64,000 bases of DNA from NCBI GenBank assembly GCA_963575745.1, contig CAUYUJ010000891.1, positions 760,165 to 824,164 on the forward strand, read 5' to 3'. The stretch comes from Prorocentrum cordatum. Its lineage: Eukaryota; Sar; Dinophyceae; Prorocentrales; Prorocentraceae. This document shows, in pieces, positions 1 through 10,595 of the stretch; the stretch's first letter is position 1, and each line of letters begins with the position of its first letter. The position numbers were made by a program, and so were the translations under genes. Under the pieces are notes generated by a model. That model made no database searches. It saw nothing but the letters and a program-made list of their open reading frames with translations, and had not been told where the DNA came from.

Positions 1-208
1 CCGCCGCGGCACTTTCCGCGCGGAGGGCCCGGCAGGTTTATCACCACCCACCAAACCACCCCAACCCAACCCGAAGGCTCACATTTACCCTCGATTTCCA
101 GTGGGGGGGGGGGGCGGGAAACGTCGAAAAAACACATGTGGAACCCTTACCCCCCCAACCCGAAATTCGGGTCTTCGGGATGGGTTGGGGTGGTCTGGTA
201 GGTAGTCA

Positions 209-1091
209 GTTTAAGCCGGGCCTGTCCCTCTACAGGAGGAGTATCCAAGACGAGTCGGAAGATAGTCTTGGGGGCGATGTTTGGAATGTTTGTGGATCTC
301 GGGTTGGAGCAGTGTTCGGCTACTCTATAGGTTTCGTCCAAAATCCCCGTGGATGAGGACAGGCCCGACTTCATGGAAGGTGCAGGGGACGGCCACCGTC
401 GACGGCCGCCGCGCCATGCCTCGATGGGCGCGGCTCCAGCGAGCGATGTCGTTCGCTCGCTCCTCCCCGCTGGCTCCGAGGTTGCCGCCGCAGGGCGCCA
501 AGGGCGGCGAGTCCTGCCTGGTGCGGAGGCGGCGCCAGAGCTCGCGGTGCACGCCGCGGTCCCCGTCGCCGGCGGGGCGCGGGCGTGGGCGGGGGATCCG
601 AACATCCGATTCGAGCTGCAGGGTCTTGTGGCGCTGCCGTGCGTCACCAGCGGGCTCCCAGCCGCGGGGTGCCTTCCAGCGGCTGCGCCTCGCCGAGAGC
701 GTTCTGGGGCTGCCCGGATCGCCCCGAGCGGCCGCCGAAGAGCCGAGGTGTGACCCGAGGGCCAGGGGCAATGCCCGGGGGGGATCGGCTCGGGGGGGAG
801 GCATCGGCCCCCCAGTTTCCCAGCGGTCGCCGGAAGAGGCACGAGGGCCCCAGTCCGCCCAGGAGCGTTCGGAGTCGCTATCGCGAGCCTGTTGCCAATC
901 GTCCTCGGCGAGGTTCCCCCCCTGCTCCCCCCCCCCGGGCTGGTTCCCCCCTGACGTCCCCCCTCGGGGGAGGGCCGTGCACGTTTGGCAGAAAGGAGGC
1001 TTCCCAGAACGGGCCCTGGCTATCTCGAGGGGTATAACACTCGACTTGAGGCGGGCGTGTCCCTCTACAGGAGGAGTGCCCCAAAATAGTC
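209..1091. repeat. Direct repeat pair (209-258 and 1042-1091)
   Basis: Two ~50-bp segments share GGGC(C/G)TGTCCCTCTACAG followed by GAGGAGT and flank about 780 bp of GC-rich sequence. Related sequence occurs at about 44,160-44,200 (+) and 45,072-45,112 (opposite strand). CCCTCTACAG resembles a splice acceptor. The GC-rich interval is open in several frames but no protein family is recognisable in it. Confidence 0.5.
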
Positions 1092-1114
1092 CACAACTAG
1101 TCCGGGACTTTTTT

Positions 1115-3200
1115 TTTAGCATTCATTGCTCATACTCTTAGAAAAAATAGATGTTGTGGCAATTCCTTTTTTCTCCGAAATCTGCCCGTAGTGGGACAAG
1201 CCCGACCTAACTTTTTACCTCTCGTCTTCGGCGGAAGGCCGGCGAAAGTAACACGAGGGCGGCTCTGCCGGCGGCCTGCCAAGGCAAAAGTGGGCCCTCC
1301 CAAGAGATGACGGCATTCTTGGATTCCTCCCTCCTCCCTCCTACCTCCCTCCCCCTCCCTCCTCCCTCCTCCCTACCTCCCTCCCTCCTGCCGCATGCCT
1401 CCCTCCTCCTGGTGAGGGGATGGTGCATACTGCCAGCGGCACCGCTGTGAAGCATTGAAATGTCAGGCAGGGACGACAACCACAGGCAGAATCGGCAGGA
1501 TGAGGATCAACAAAAGTCGAGCTTGAGGCTGTTCTGCAGTTCCGGCCTCCCGGGTCCATGTTCGGGCAGTGGGGTCGTCAGAAGTCGATCCAGGATGCGA
1601 AATTGGCTTGAATGGATGCTATGAGGGGTCTGGGCACCGATTTGAGCGGATTCGTAGGTCGGAGGAGCAAGTGGATGAGGAGTGAGGCCTGAGGAGGGAG
1701 GAGATGATGAAGGGTGAAAGGAGGAGGGAGGGAAGAAGGGAGTAGCCACGGAGGGAGGAGGGAAGGAGGTAGGAGGGAGGAGCAGGGGAAATGGCAGGAG
1801 TGTGGAAAATCAACAGCAGGTTTTTCGGACGTCCAGGGTCTAAGATGTCGTCCAACGTGTTCACTTTGTTTTCACATCCAGGAGGTCAGGTCATCCTGTA
1901 TCTCGGAGTACGCCTGAGCCTCCGTCCGCGTCATTTCTCATTCACAATAATAAAATCCCATTGTACAGCATGAAGTTTCCTCATCATCTTCTCTATCATC
2001 CCGTCTCTCGTGAGACATCCCAAACTCTGCCGACATGTGTGCAAAAAGTCCCCTTTCTATTGAAGCACGCCCTTGCACGTTTTTACGCCGCGTGGCGCTG
2101 CATCTGGAGATTCGACAGAAACGTCTGTATTGTTTTCGTCTGTCTCTTCTTGACTCCTCCAGTGGCCTGACTATGTCTCCGGGGTTCATCTCTGCACTCG
2201 TCATATTTGTCTCCCATGCCATATTGATCCCATCCGTTCCTCCCCAACGCGCTGCTAAACTCCCTCCTTCACCTTCTCCCCATTCGTCCACGGACTGGTA
2301 CACTCCGTTTTGTTTCCAGTCAGGATTTGTCTTCTTCAGCTTGCCTGCGTTCACTCCTCCAGCGAATCTTGAGGGCCTTCATGTCGTGGCCCTTCTAGTC
2401 GCGCAGCTGGTACATCACTTGTCCCAGCTGCTTGTCAATTGCTCGCTGTTTCGAGTCACAATAGCGGTTTATGCCGTACCTCCCCCAGTTGACCATTTGC
2501 GGGGAGACGGGGTTTTCGGAAATTTGTATTTGAGCGAGTTTGCGAATTGGAGTGGCCCAATTTTAGACGTCCCGCTGAATACGTCTTCTTACGGGCTGCT
2601 TCGTTCGCTCGGCTAGTGGGAGTGTTCGTGTGATGGTATGCATGTTTTGAGTGAGTTGTTGTTCTGGCTTAGCGTGGCGATGCCCCCCTTCATCGTCGTC
2701 ACCTCCCCCATCGCCATCCTGGCTGTATCCGTCGAAGTACGGCACCGCGCATCATATTGTATCATCTCGTCTGTCGGTGTGCGTGCTTGTTGTGCAGGTC
2801 CCCTCGAGCTCCAAATGCAGATGCCCACTCAAGCCTCAGATGCGGATGCCCTCTCGAGCCCCAGATGTCTTTTCGAGTCCCAGATGTCCCGACTGTTTAC
2901 GCAGGCCGAAAGATTGTCCCCTCGAATCGCAGGTGCTGATGTCCTGAACATCATTATCCGATTGATGTTCCTCCATCCGCGTCGTCTTCATCCCGCACAT
3001 TTCTTCGCGCGTCATGTTGACGGGGAGTGAGAACCCCTCCCCCGTGTATGCATAGCTTGACATTGTTGTGAAAATCCACGGCTCGGTGGATTAAGTTTCT
3101 GGTGGGTTCACGATTTCAAGGGTTAGTATGTATAGGGGATGAATGCGGCCAATGAATATTCCACACGCGCACAAACATGTTAGCCAGCGTTAAACCCAAT
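1115..3200. other. No recognisable gene; polypyrimidine and polypurine tracts
   Basis: A CCT-rich tract at about 1,324-1,410 is roughly complementary to a GGA-rich tract at about 1,690-1,790, so the ~460-bp interval could fold back on itself. The remainder is mixed sequence without convincing coding signal; short frames on both strands resemble no known protein. Confidence 0.4.
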
Positions 3201-3204
3201 CATC

Positions 3205-5180
3205 ATGTCTCTACCAATATATATATATATACATATATATGTATATATATATATGTATTGTGCGTCTTACGTAGGGTAATATATGTGGTGCAACCGATGT
3301 GATGAAACATAGGCGGCGCAGTATATGTGCTGCAACCGATATGGTGCGATCTGTGTTGTACCGTCTCTGTTGTGCAATCTAGGTCGTGCGATCTGTGTTG
3401 TGCCACCTGCGTGGTGCCATATACGTCGTGCAATGTATCTTTGGAGAACTTTGGGTTGACGGCCCCACTGCTCGAAGAAGCATCCCACCCTCTCACCCGC
3501 AACTTGGTTTGCAAAACCCATGCGGCGGCGATTGCGATGAGTGCTCGGTGTTAGCTGGTGCATCTCTGCGGCCGCGCTGGCCCGCGCATGCTCGCGCGCA
3601 CAGCGGCCAGCTGGGTGAGCGCGACCCACGCGGCCGCGGCAGCGCTGACCGCGGGCATTTCCCAGCGAGCATATCAGTGCGAGTCGGTAACTTTGGCGGA
3701 CGCGGAACCACGGTGACGTCGACAACGGTAGACCCGATGATAGTCGTATCCACGATGGTGGCGCTGATGACGATGACGACCGCCAGGCTAGTGACGGCGT
3801 AGGTGCTGACCACGCCGATGGCGATGACGATGCCCCCCGCGTCGGTGGTGAAAGTTTTGGCAGGAGTCCGACACGCGCGCACGTCCGACGCTCTCGAGAG
3901 GCCCGCATGGTATTGTTTGGCAGGGATCGTTCCCCACCAGCACGCGCGCAAGGGCGTTCGGATGATTTGGACATGCGGCGAGAGGCCCAATTCGTCACAT
4001 TGGATGATCATGTTGAAAACAAGGATTTGTTGTTCACGCAAAACCTTAACTTCTTGGTTGTTCTACACGTTCGCAAGATCGCGAGAGCATGTTGGTTGTC
4101 CGGAGAATCCCAAGTTGCGAAAGCGTTTGGTTTTGAAGTGTTTTCGGGCATTCCCGTGGCATCTGGGATGTTTGGAGGATTGTGTTACTCGCGCGGGACG
4201 TCGCGGGTTGTTGCTTGTTCTTTCATGTCTTTCGCAAGGGAAATTTGGTGATTGTTGTTTCACGGGCGCGCGCACAACATGTTTCGCGAAGGATGCGGTG
4301 GGTGATACGGGGATGCTTGGGATGTGGAGTGCAGAATCAGACATTTAAAACATTACGAGCACTGCGGGCTTTAAGTCCGTGGGAGGAAACGTAGATCCAA
4401 ATACGCTTTTAGACAAAAGCGGTACCGCTGTGGGGCAATAGATGTGGTGCGACCTATGTGGTGCCATTTACGCGTTGCGATCTGTATAGTGCAAGCATCG
4501 TGGTGCGATCTACGCCGCGCCATCTATGGAGTGCAGTATCGATCGTGTGGTCTATGTTATGAAACCTATATGATGCAATCAATGTTGGACAATATTTGTG
4601 AAGCCGTCTCGATGGTGCAACGTAGTTGGTACAAATTACGCGGCGCAACACATGCGGTGCAATCCACGCGGTGCAACATCTGTGGTACGAATTGTGTTGT
4701 GCCATCGATGGTTTGCAGTTTATGTGGAGTGTGATCCATGTTGGAAGCCAAAGCAACGCAACGTACGGCAAGTCATATCAAAGCACACCATCGGAATGCA
4801 ACGCAACGTGAAGCAACGCAGCGCAATGCATGAACTGCGAAGTAACGAAATGTCGCGACGAGGCGGCGACGGGGCGGCGACGGCGACAACACAGCCGCCG
4901 CGCTGTCAATCAGGCACAGACGACAGGAGGCGACGAGGTGGCGACGGGGCGGCGGTGGCGAGCCTCCCTCCTCCCTCCTCCCTCCTCCCTCCTCCCTCCT
5001 CCCTCCTCAAACCGACAATCAGGCTCTGACGCCCGGCGGCGACGAGGCGGCGACGGGGCGGAGACGCCGAGCACGGCGCCGCCAGATCGACATCTGGGGC
5101 CACACGGCGGGCGGCGACGAGGCGGCGACGGAGATCACGGAGCCGACAGATCGACATCCTGGGCCAGTTCCACAGAGGGG
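3205..5180 (-). repeat. Composite repeat, copy 1 (inverted relative at 29.5-31.3 kb)
   Basis: In order: TA microsatellite (3,219-3,258), array of ~15-bp units built on TGTGTTGTGCAATCT (3,283-3,440), ~0.9 kb of complex sequence (3,445-4,350), second ~15-bp array (4,440-4,740), and a GGCGACGAGGCGGCGACGGG array (4,850-5,160). The same modules appear in reverse order and orientation at 29,525-31,260. The minus strand of the complex part reads MHQLTPSTHRNRRRMG; the other copy reads MHQPTPSSHRNRRRMG on the plus strand. PRPPKLPTRT versus PRPPGPPTRT is a second match. No known domain is visible. Confidence 0.65.
3219..3258. repeat. (TA)n microsatellite
   Basis: Alternating TA interrupted by two C/G positions, at the outer edge of the composite repeat. 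The inverted copy also has an AT-rich tract near its corresponding edge (31,020-31,050). Confidence 0.9.
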
Positions 5181-5196
5181 AGAGGTAAGAAACCTT

Positions 5197-5340
5197 ACGG
5201 TAGGTTCGCGTCGTGTCGACCGGCGGCGACCCCGCCGCCGACGTTCAACGTTGAACGCCGACGGCGGCCCAGAATCGGTCGATGTTGAACGATCGGACGT
5301 TGCGGAGACGGCCGATCGTTCAAGGTTGAACGATCCAGCG
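5197..5340. repeat. Palindromic dispersed repeat G, copy 1
   Basis: Shares GGTTCGCGTCGTGTCGACCG and the following ~80 bp with 6,892-6,995. It contains the perfect palindrome GTTCAACGTTGAAC (about 5,243) and the inverted repeat GATCGTTCAA-GG-TTGAACGATC (about 5,313-5,334). Confidence 0.7.
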
Positions 5341-6752
5341 CGGTGTCAGGAACCAACGCCGGGGTCGTCACGACACAAACCTGACGTACATACTTCGCGG
5401 GGGGAACGGGGCCCAGAAGATGGACAAAGGGACCCACGAAACTTTCTGCAGACCTCGCGACGGGACTCAATGAGACCCATTGTTCTGCATGCAAGAGGAC
5501 AAACATATGGTTGGGGGACAGAAGAACAGTCCGAACACATCGCTTCCGCTGGTGCGCGAAATGCAAGTCAAAACCTACTTCCGCAGTCCGAGAGAATGTC
5601 CGGTCGAACCCCTGATGTCGATGTCAAGAGCATTGTTCTCCCGTTGTTCTTCCTCATCCTCCTCTTCCGCGCCCTCTCCACCCCCACCACTCTTAGCGCG
5701 CCATGCTTTGGGGGAGCTGAGCCACCTCCTCTTGCACAACCGTATCATCGGTATTCAGATCCAGGATTTTGACGATCCCATTTGTTGTAGGCATTGGATG
5801 TTATTTATTCGCACACGTGTGTTCCGGGGGAGATACGGGGTCCACGACGCTACCACACCCCAGCGTAAATAATCAAGTGGGGCTAGGATCCACGAAACCC
5901 TTGCACCAAACATGGCGGGATCCAGTGAGGCTCGTTGTTTCGAATGCAAGAGGGAAGCTGTTGGCCTGGTTATGAAGGGCATTTGCGGATACGCCGCTTG
6001 CTTTTGAAGGGGGGACGCAAGTTAACCCCCCATTCACGCAAGCCGGAAGATGCTCGTCTTGAGCCCTAGAAGCCGATGTCCTGAACATCATTACCCTGCT
6101 GTGTTTCCTCGCCCTCCTCCACTGCTGCTTGTTCTCTTTCGTATCCCACGAGCCCTTGGATCCCCCCTTGGTTCAATATTGCCACGGAGGAGCGAGGATC
6201 GCGAATGGGGAAACGCGAAGGAGGAATACCACGAGGAGAAAGGGAAGCGAGGAGGGGGAGGAGGAGCAAGAGAAGGATTTGGTTTCGGACAGGGACGACG
6301 AGTAACGAGAAGGAAGGAGGAAGCGGTAGGAGGGGGAGGTGAGAGGGAGGCATGAGAAGGAACAACAAGGAACGAAGAGGAAGATAAGGGCACAGGTAGA
6401 GATGGAGGAGGAGTTTTCAGGCGAAAGGGTGTGAATGAGGATGTCGTTCCGTCCTTTTCTCATCCGCCGTCTCTTCATTCCATGACCTTCTCTACGAGGG
6501 CATCAGGCATGCCACCATCGTCATCACCACCACTACGGCTACCACTATCAGCATCACCTCCACCTCCATCTTCCCCGTGCCCAGCAAGTTCGCAAGTCTG
6601 CCATTTGCATTCGAGAGCGCAGGCGCGCTCATGATCGCCATCACCATGGCCACCATGATCACGACCACCGTCCTGCATCCAGCGGCCCGAGCAGACACGG
6701 GCCTCTTCGGTACAACAAACAAGTTCATAAGCATATCGATCATCTCTTAACG
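5341..6752. other. No recognisable gene
   Basis: Mixed sequence. A GGA-rich stretch (about 6,210-6,420) is followed by a CACCATCACC-rich stretch (about 6,505-6,670). Open frames here follow those base biases and match no known family. Confidence 0.35.
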
Positions 6753-6893
6753 ATGGCACCCACTGTCACCCAGCAGCTGGCGGCGCTGAACATCGCGAAC
6801 GCCAAGACAAACTTCTACGATACCGACAGCCTGGACCCCGAGATCCGACGTTCAGAGAAAACAACAGCATCGCGAGACTTTACAACTGGAGCT
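6753..6893 (+). CDS. Possible first coding exon, unknown protein
   Basis: An ATG at 6,753 opens a frame beginning MAPTVTQQLAALNIANAKTN and continuing through YDTDSLDPEIRRSEK. Its balanced, helix-like composition is unlike the repetitive frames around it. Coding character is lost where dispersed repeat G begins (6,892), so a splice site or an insertion lies near 6,870-6,893. No downstream exon was identified and the protein is not recognised. It may be an isolated fragment. Confidence 0.3.
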
Positions 6894-6995
6894 CTACGGT
6901 TGGTTCGCGTCGTGTCGACCGGCGGCGACCCCGCCGCCGGCGTTCAACGTGGAACGCCGCCAGCGAGCCAAAATCGGTCCACATTCAATGATCGC
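6892..6995. repeat. Dispersed repeat G, copy 2
   Basis: About 100 bp closely matching 5,197-5,300, including the CGTGTCGACCGGCGGCGACC core and a degraded form of the GTTCAACG palindrome. Confidence 0.7.
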
Positions 6996-7209
6996 ATGAC
7001 ACGAACTTGCCGTAGACCCCGTCTCGCTGTCATTTTCGAAGCTGGATCGCTCTGTGATGCCCCTGGGGCCCGGAACCAGGCGAGGATCTCAGGGGATTCC
7101 GACGCGAGCGCTGGACTCCAACAGGACGACAGGCGCTTGGGCGTTGCCAAATGGGGGGTCACATCATGAGATCCTGGTATACCCTCGCAACTCCCTCTTT
7201 AGAGTGCAC

Positions 7210-7330
7210 GCGCGTCGATTAGCATTTGGCAGTCGATGAGGTGCGCCCACTTAGCGTCGATTAGCGACGACTGGCGTCGATTAGCGTCGGTTTAGCGTCG
7301 GCCAGCGTCGACTAGCGTCGGCCAGCGGCG
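7210..7330. repeat. Short tandem repeat, unit near AGCGTCGATTAG
   Basis: About eight imperfect 11-13-bp units (AGCGTCGATTAG, AGCGTCGGTTTAG, AGCGTCGGCC). A short hairpin follows at about 7,425-7,500 (GGGCCCCAGGGGCC and a duplicated AGGTGCAC). Confidence 0.7.
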
Positions 7331-7513
7331 ATGAACGCTGATTCGCAGGAGCCAGCAAGATGGTATGGGAGGCGCTCATGAGATGCCGCAGAAGGGGGCG
7401 ATAAATACGGGGGCGAGTAAACGTGCACCTTCCCCGCCCCTTTTGGGCCCCAGGGGCCTTGTTTAGGGCCCCTAAGGTGCACAAAAGGTGCACCTTTTTT
7501 ACCCCCCCCATTC

Positions 7514-7685
7514 CCAGACATCCCACGTCTTGAATCTCTCAAATACTGGTTCCCTGGAAGTCACGACCCTTTCCCCGGGGCTGGTTTTTCATCATGAGTC
7601 GTTTTCGTGCGGTCCGAGCGCCCGGCAAGGGCCTCCAGAGCCGATTATTGATATTTTCTACGCGTGGGATTTTACGGTCAAGAGT
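7514..7685 (-). repeat. Element A, degenerate copy
   Basis: Begins CCCAGACAT and continues through the family core (CCCTGGAAGTC, GACCCTTTCCCC, GAGTCGTTTT, GGTC..GAG). The right terminus is degraded. Orientation matches the copies at 46,929 and 56,457. Confidence 0.6.
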
Positions 7686-7689
7686 TTTG

Positions 7690-7880
7690 TGTCGCCCCGC
7701 CGGTTCTGGACCACTACACCTCGGCGCGACACGCGGTCGACGTCCCCATTCCCAGGTGTCAGCGTCCCGATCTTTTCCTGGCGTCCCGCCCCGCGGAGCT
7801 GGGCGACACGCTGTCCGCTTGCAGTGCACAGCATGTCGCCGGTGCCGCCGCCGCGACACGCTACCCCAAAAATCCTGACC
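7690..7880 (+). repeat. Dispersed element B, copy 1
   Basis: About 190 bp containing CGGCGCGACACGCGGTCGAC, GTCAGCGTCCCGA, CGCCCCGCGGAGC and CCGCCGCCGCGACACGCT. Related copies lie at 25,215, 45,268, 62,210 and 63,160, all in this orientation. Confidence 0.65.
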
Positions 7881-8019
7881 GCCCAGACCCTCGGAGATGT
7901 TGGGCCTTCGTGTTGAAGAGAGCGCCCCGCGTCACTCCTAACTTCGTTCCTTCCTCCTCCTCCTCCTCTTCCTCCTCCCTCCTCCCCCGTCCTCCCGCTC
8001 CTCCCATCCCTTGCACCCC

Positions 8020-9050
8020 TCACACGATCCTTGGGCCCATAGGGAGCTCCACCGATGGCCCCAGTGGCAGGGTTCGCATGCGGCTCCACCCCCATTTCGG
8101 CACATCTTTAACACGTTCCGTGGCCCCATAGGGAGCTCCACCGATGGCTTCACTGGCAGGATTCGCATGCGGCTCCACCCGCAATTTCGGCATATCACTC
8201 ACGCGTTTCGTGGACCTATAAGGAGCTCCACCGAAGGCCCCAGTGGCAGGATTCGCATGCGGTTCCACACCCCGATGTCAGTAACCCCTCGCACGTTTCG
8301 TGGGCCCATAGAAAACTCCGTCTAGTTCTCTCTCCAGTGGCAGGGTTCGCATGCGGTTCCACCCCCAAAGTCGGCACACCCCTCACACGTTTCGTGGCCC
8401 AGTAGGGAGCTCCACCGCAGACCCCAGTGCCAGGGTTCGCATGCTGTTCCACCACCATTTCTGCACACCCTCACACGTGTTGAAGCCCCATAGGGAGCTC
8501 CACCGAAGGCCCCAGTGGCTGGGTTCGCATGCGGTTCCACCCCAATGTCGGCGTACCCCATCGCACGTTTCGTTGCCCCATAGGGAGTTCCACCGAAGGC
8601 CGTCATGGCAGGGTTCGTATGCGGTTCCACCCCGAATTTCGGTATACCCCTCAGACGTTTCGTGGTCCTATAAGGGGCTCCACCGAAGGCCCCAATGGCA
8701 GGGTTCGCATGCGGTTCCATCCCCAATGTTAGTACACCAATTACACGCTTCGTGGTCCTGTGAGGAGTTCCACCGAAGGCCCCAGTGGCAGGGTTCCAAT
8801 GCGGTTCCACCCCCAATGTCAGGACACCCCTCACGCGTTTCGTGGGCCCATAGAAGACTTCGCCTATTTCCCAAGTGACAGGGTTCGGATGTTCCACCCC
8901 CAGCTTCTGCACACCCCTCCAGGTTTCGTAACTCTAGAGGGAGCTCCACCGAAGGCCCTAGTGGTAGGGTTCGCATGCGGTTCCACTCCCATTTCGGCAC
9001 TTCTTTCACACGCTTCGTGGCCCCATAGGCCATAGGGAGATCCACCGACG
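8020..9050. repeat. Satellite of ~90-bp units, about 11-12 copies
   Basis: Tandem units share GGGAGCTCCACCGA-GGCCCC, then AGTGGCAGGGTTCGCATGCG, GTTCCACCCC and a CACACGTTTCGTGG segment. Unit length is about 85-100 bp and often near 90, so long frames stay open on both strands. The minus frame repeats VEPHANPATGAFGGAPYG; the plus frame repeats GSSTEGPSGRVRMRFHP. Neither is a known family. Copies differ from each other, with indels, so this is not a recent expansion. Confidence 0.9.
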
Positions 9051-9109
9051 AAGATGCTCACAACTGTGGCACAAACAACTGCATATGGTTGGGTCCTTCG
9101 CCAGGATTA

Positions 9110-9260
9110 TTTTTTATTACGTGGGCCCCCAGCGGTCTGGACCTATTCCCAGGGGCCAGTTTTTTATTCCAAGTCTTCTGTGGACGGTCCCGAGGGCTGG
9201 GATGGGTCACCAGAGGCCGAAATCATGGGGAAAAACTTGCCGTCCTGATTTTTCAATACG
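9110..9260 (-). repeat. Element A, degenerate copy
   Basis: Core similarity to element A (GGACCTATTCCCAGG, TTTTTTATTCCA, GGACGGTCCCGAGGG, GCCGTCCTGATTTTTCAATA). The terminal CCCAGACATG is not preserved. Confidence 0.5.
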
Positions 9261-9334
9261 TTGGATGGCTGGGTTCACCGCTCCCCCATTCCTACTGTAG
9301 GCCCCTCAAACGGGGTCCGAGTAGACAGGGCGGA

Positions 9335-9425
9335 AGGATCGCGCCGCATCGCCGATGCGGCTCGATGTGGAGCCCGAGTTTCTCCACGCCGACGCTGCCG
9401 ATGTATCGGCGATGCGGCGCTGTCC
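9335..9425. repeat. Hairpin repeat H, copy 1
   Basis: GCCGCATCGCCGATGCGG and a second GATGTATCGGCGATGCGG form stem-like palindromes around GGAGCCCGA-TTTCTCC. A related segment lies at 17,065-17,165. Confidence 0.6.
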
Positions 9426-9446
9426 TCCGACCCTAACTGCCCGGAC

Positions 9447-9600
9447 ACTACTCCAAATTTCGTAATAAAGCCATTTCAGACCTCCCCCGTGGGAGAACCC
9501 TCCAAAACATCGTCCCCAGACCCCCCAGGCCCTCCAAGATAGCCTGGAAGAGACCCCCCCCGAAATGAGACCCTCCTCCCTTTATTACGAAATCTGGAGT
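9447..9600. repeat. Element F (inverted-repeat element), copy 1
   Basis: About 155 bp with termini ACTCCAAATTTCGTAATAAA and TTTATTACGAAATCTGGAGT, which are reverse complements of each other with one mismatch. The G/C-rich interior (CCTCCAAAACATCGTCCCCA) matches 59,402-59,591 in the opposite orientation. No coding capacity. Confidence 0.8.
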
Positions 9601-9625
9601 ATCTAGTAGGCCTCTAATCACGCAG

Positions 9626-9829
9626 CGCCCGAGGCGCCCGGCGTCCGAGGAGCCCCTCGCCGAGTCCTGGGCCGACATAGAGGACGACGACGAGCCGCTC
9701 GTCGGCAAGCCCAGCGGCGCCGGCACGGGCGCCGCCGCCGCGCTCCAGGGCCGCCCCGTCTCCAACGAGCTGAGCCGGGGGCTGCCGCGCGCGGGAATCG
9801 GCGACTACGACCCAGACCCCCATCGAGTC
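9626..9829 (+). CDS. Possible exon between two short elements, unknown protein
   Basis: After a possible acceptor (CACGCAG, ending 9,625) the frame reads SEEPLAESWADIEDDDEPLV, then GKPSGAG, and further on VSNELSRGLPRAGIGDYDPD. The acidic stretch and balanced composition look like real protein. Element F ends 25 bp upstream and an element A copy starts at about 9,830, so the segment may be an exon bounded by element-derived introns. Donor and neighbouring exons are unidentified and the product is unknown. Confidence 0.35.
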
Positions 9830-10005
9830 ATGAGGAACGCACGGCGGAGGGTTTTCGCAGTTTTCAGCCCCTGGGGGCCATTACGGGGCCCCGGGGCCGT
9901 CAAGGAACGACCCGGAATGAATACCGGTCCCGGGGAATGGGTCGAGACCTTTGGGGGTCCACGCCGTAAAGAAAACATGACGGCGGGAGGTCTGGGAAGA
10001 CTCCC
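9830..10005 (+). repeat. Element A copy
   Basis: Contains GAGGGTTTTCGCAGTTTTC, GGGGCCCCGGGGCCGTCAAG, GAACGACCCGGAATGA, CGGTCCCGGGGAATGGG and ACATGACGGCGGGAGGTCTG, in the same order and orientation as the copies at 33,925, 43,510 and 61,999. Confidence 0.65.
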
Positions 10006-10089
10006 AGATGGGATCAGCCAGAGTAATTATTCACGCTTCGCGTACCCCCACCAGCGTTCAGCCTAGTGCGTGCTGGTCGCTCGCTCACT

Positions 10090-10376
10090 TCGCACGGTTA
10101 GCCCGCGTTTGGCGCCGGTATGGCGACTCATTCAGCTGTCTTCGCACTTGTAGCTCGCGCCTCACGGTTCGCTGCTACGCCTATGTGCGTCGTCTGCGAA
10201 TTTAGTTCATTTTGTACTCTGCATGCGCAACTGAGAGCATGCTTGCAGGTGCGGTCGGCTGTCGACAGTGACGGCTGGATTCGCAAATTTACAATGTACC
10301 GCGCCCCGGACGTTGTGACCGCTCCCTGGGCTTTTCCTTGGAGCCGCGACCCAACAACAAAATATCCCCACCAGCA
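10090..10376 (+). repeat. Direct repeat, left copy, of an unclassified element
   Basis: Aligns by eye over ~280 bp with 14,090-14,362. Shared segments include CTATGTGCGT, GAATTTAGTTCATT, GTGCAACTG/GCGCAACTG, TTGCAGGTGCG, GCAAATT, GGACG and TGGAGCCGC, ending in AAAATATCCCCACCAG. Partial copies of the end motif lie at 14,971 and 15,498. Together the pair encloses the two coding-like frames at 10.6-12.7 kb. Confidence 0.6.
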
Positions 10377-10589
10377 GGCGGTCGGCACCACCCTCCCAGC
10401 CCACAAGCTGTCCGACGGCAGATTGGGCCCGACTCGCACCGTACGAACACCTATTCCGCCATGTGCGACACCTGCCCTGTGGGGTCGCCACTGCTCGTGT
10501 GGTCGGCAACCAGTCCCGCACTCGGGTGCTTCATGTGGAGCCCGGAGCCAGGTGCGCCGTGCAACGCCGAGACAGGGCTACCGCCATGA
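10338..10589 (+). pseudogene. Upstream in-frame extension of ORF1, ended by one stop
   Basis: This frame ends in a TGA at 10,587-10,589 and is in register with ORF1, which begins two codons later. It holds MCDTCPVG and several further cysteines, and ORF1 starts with WACRRC. The two may have been one frame now split by a single stop, or ORF1 may start at its own ATG. No family recognised. Confidence 0.3.
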
Positions 10590-10595
10590 GATACC

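Noticed and set aside
8020-9050. CRISPR array
   Set aside because: Units are ~90 bp and similar throughout with no unique spacers, no cas genes, and the DNA is eukaryotic.
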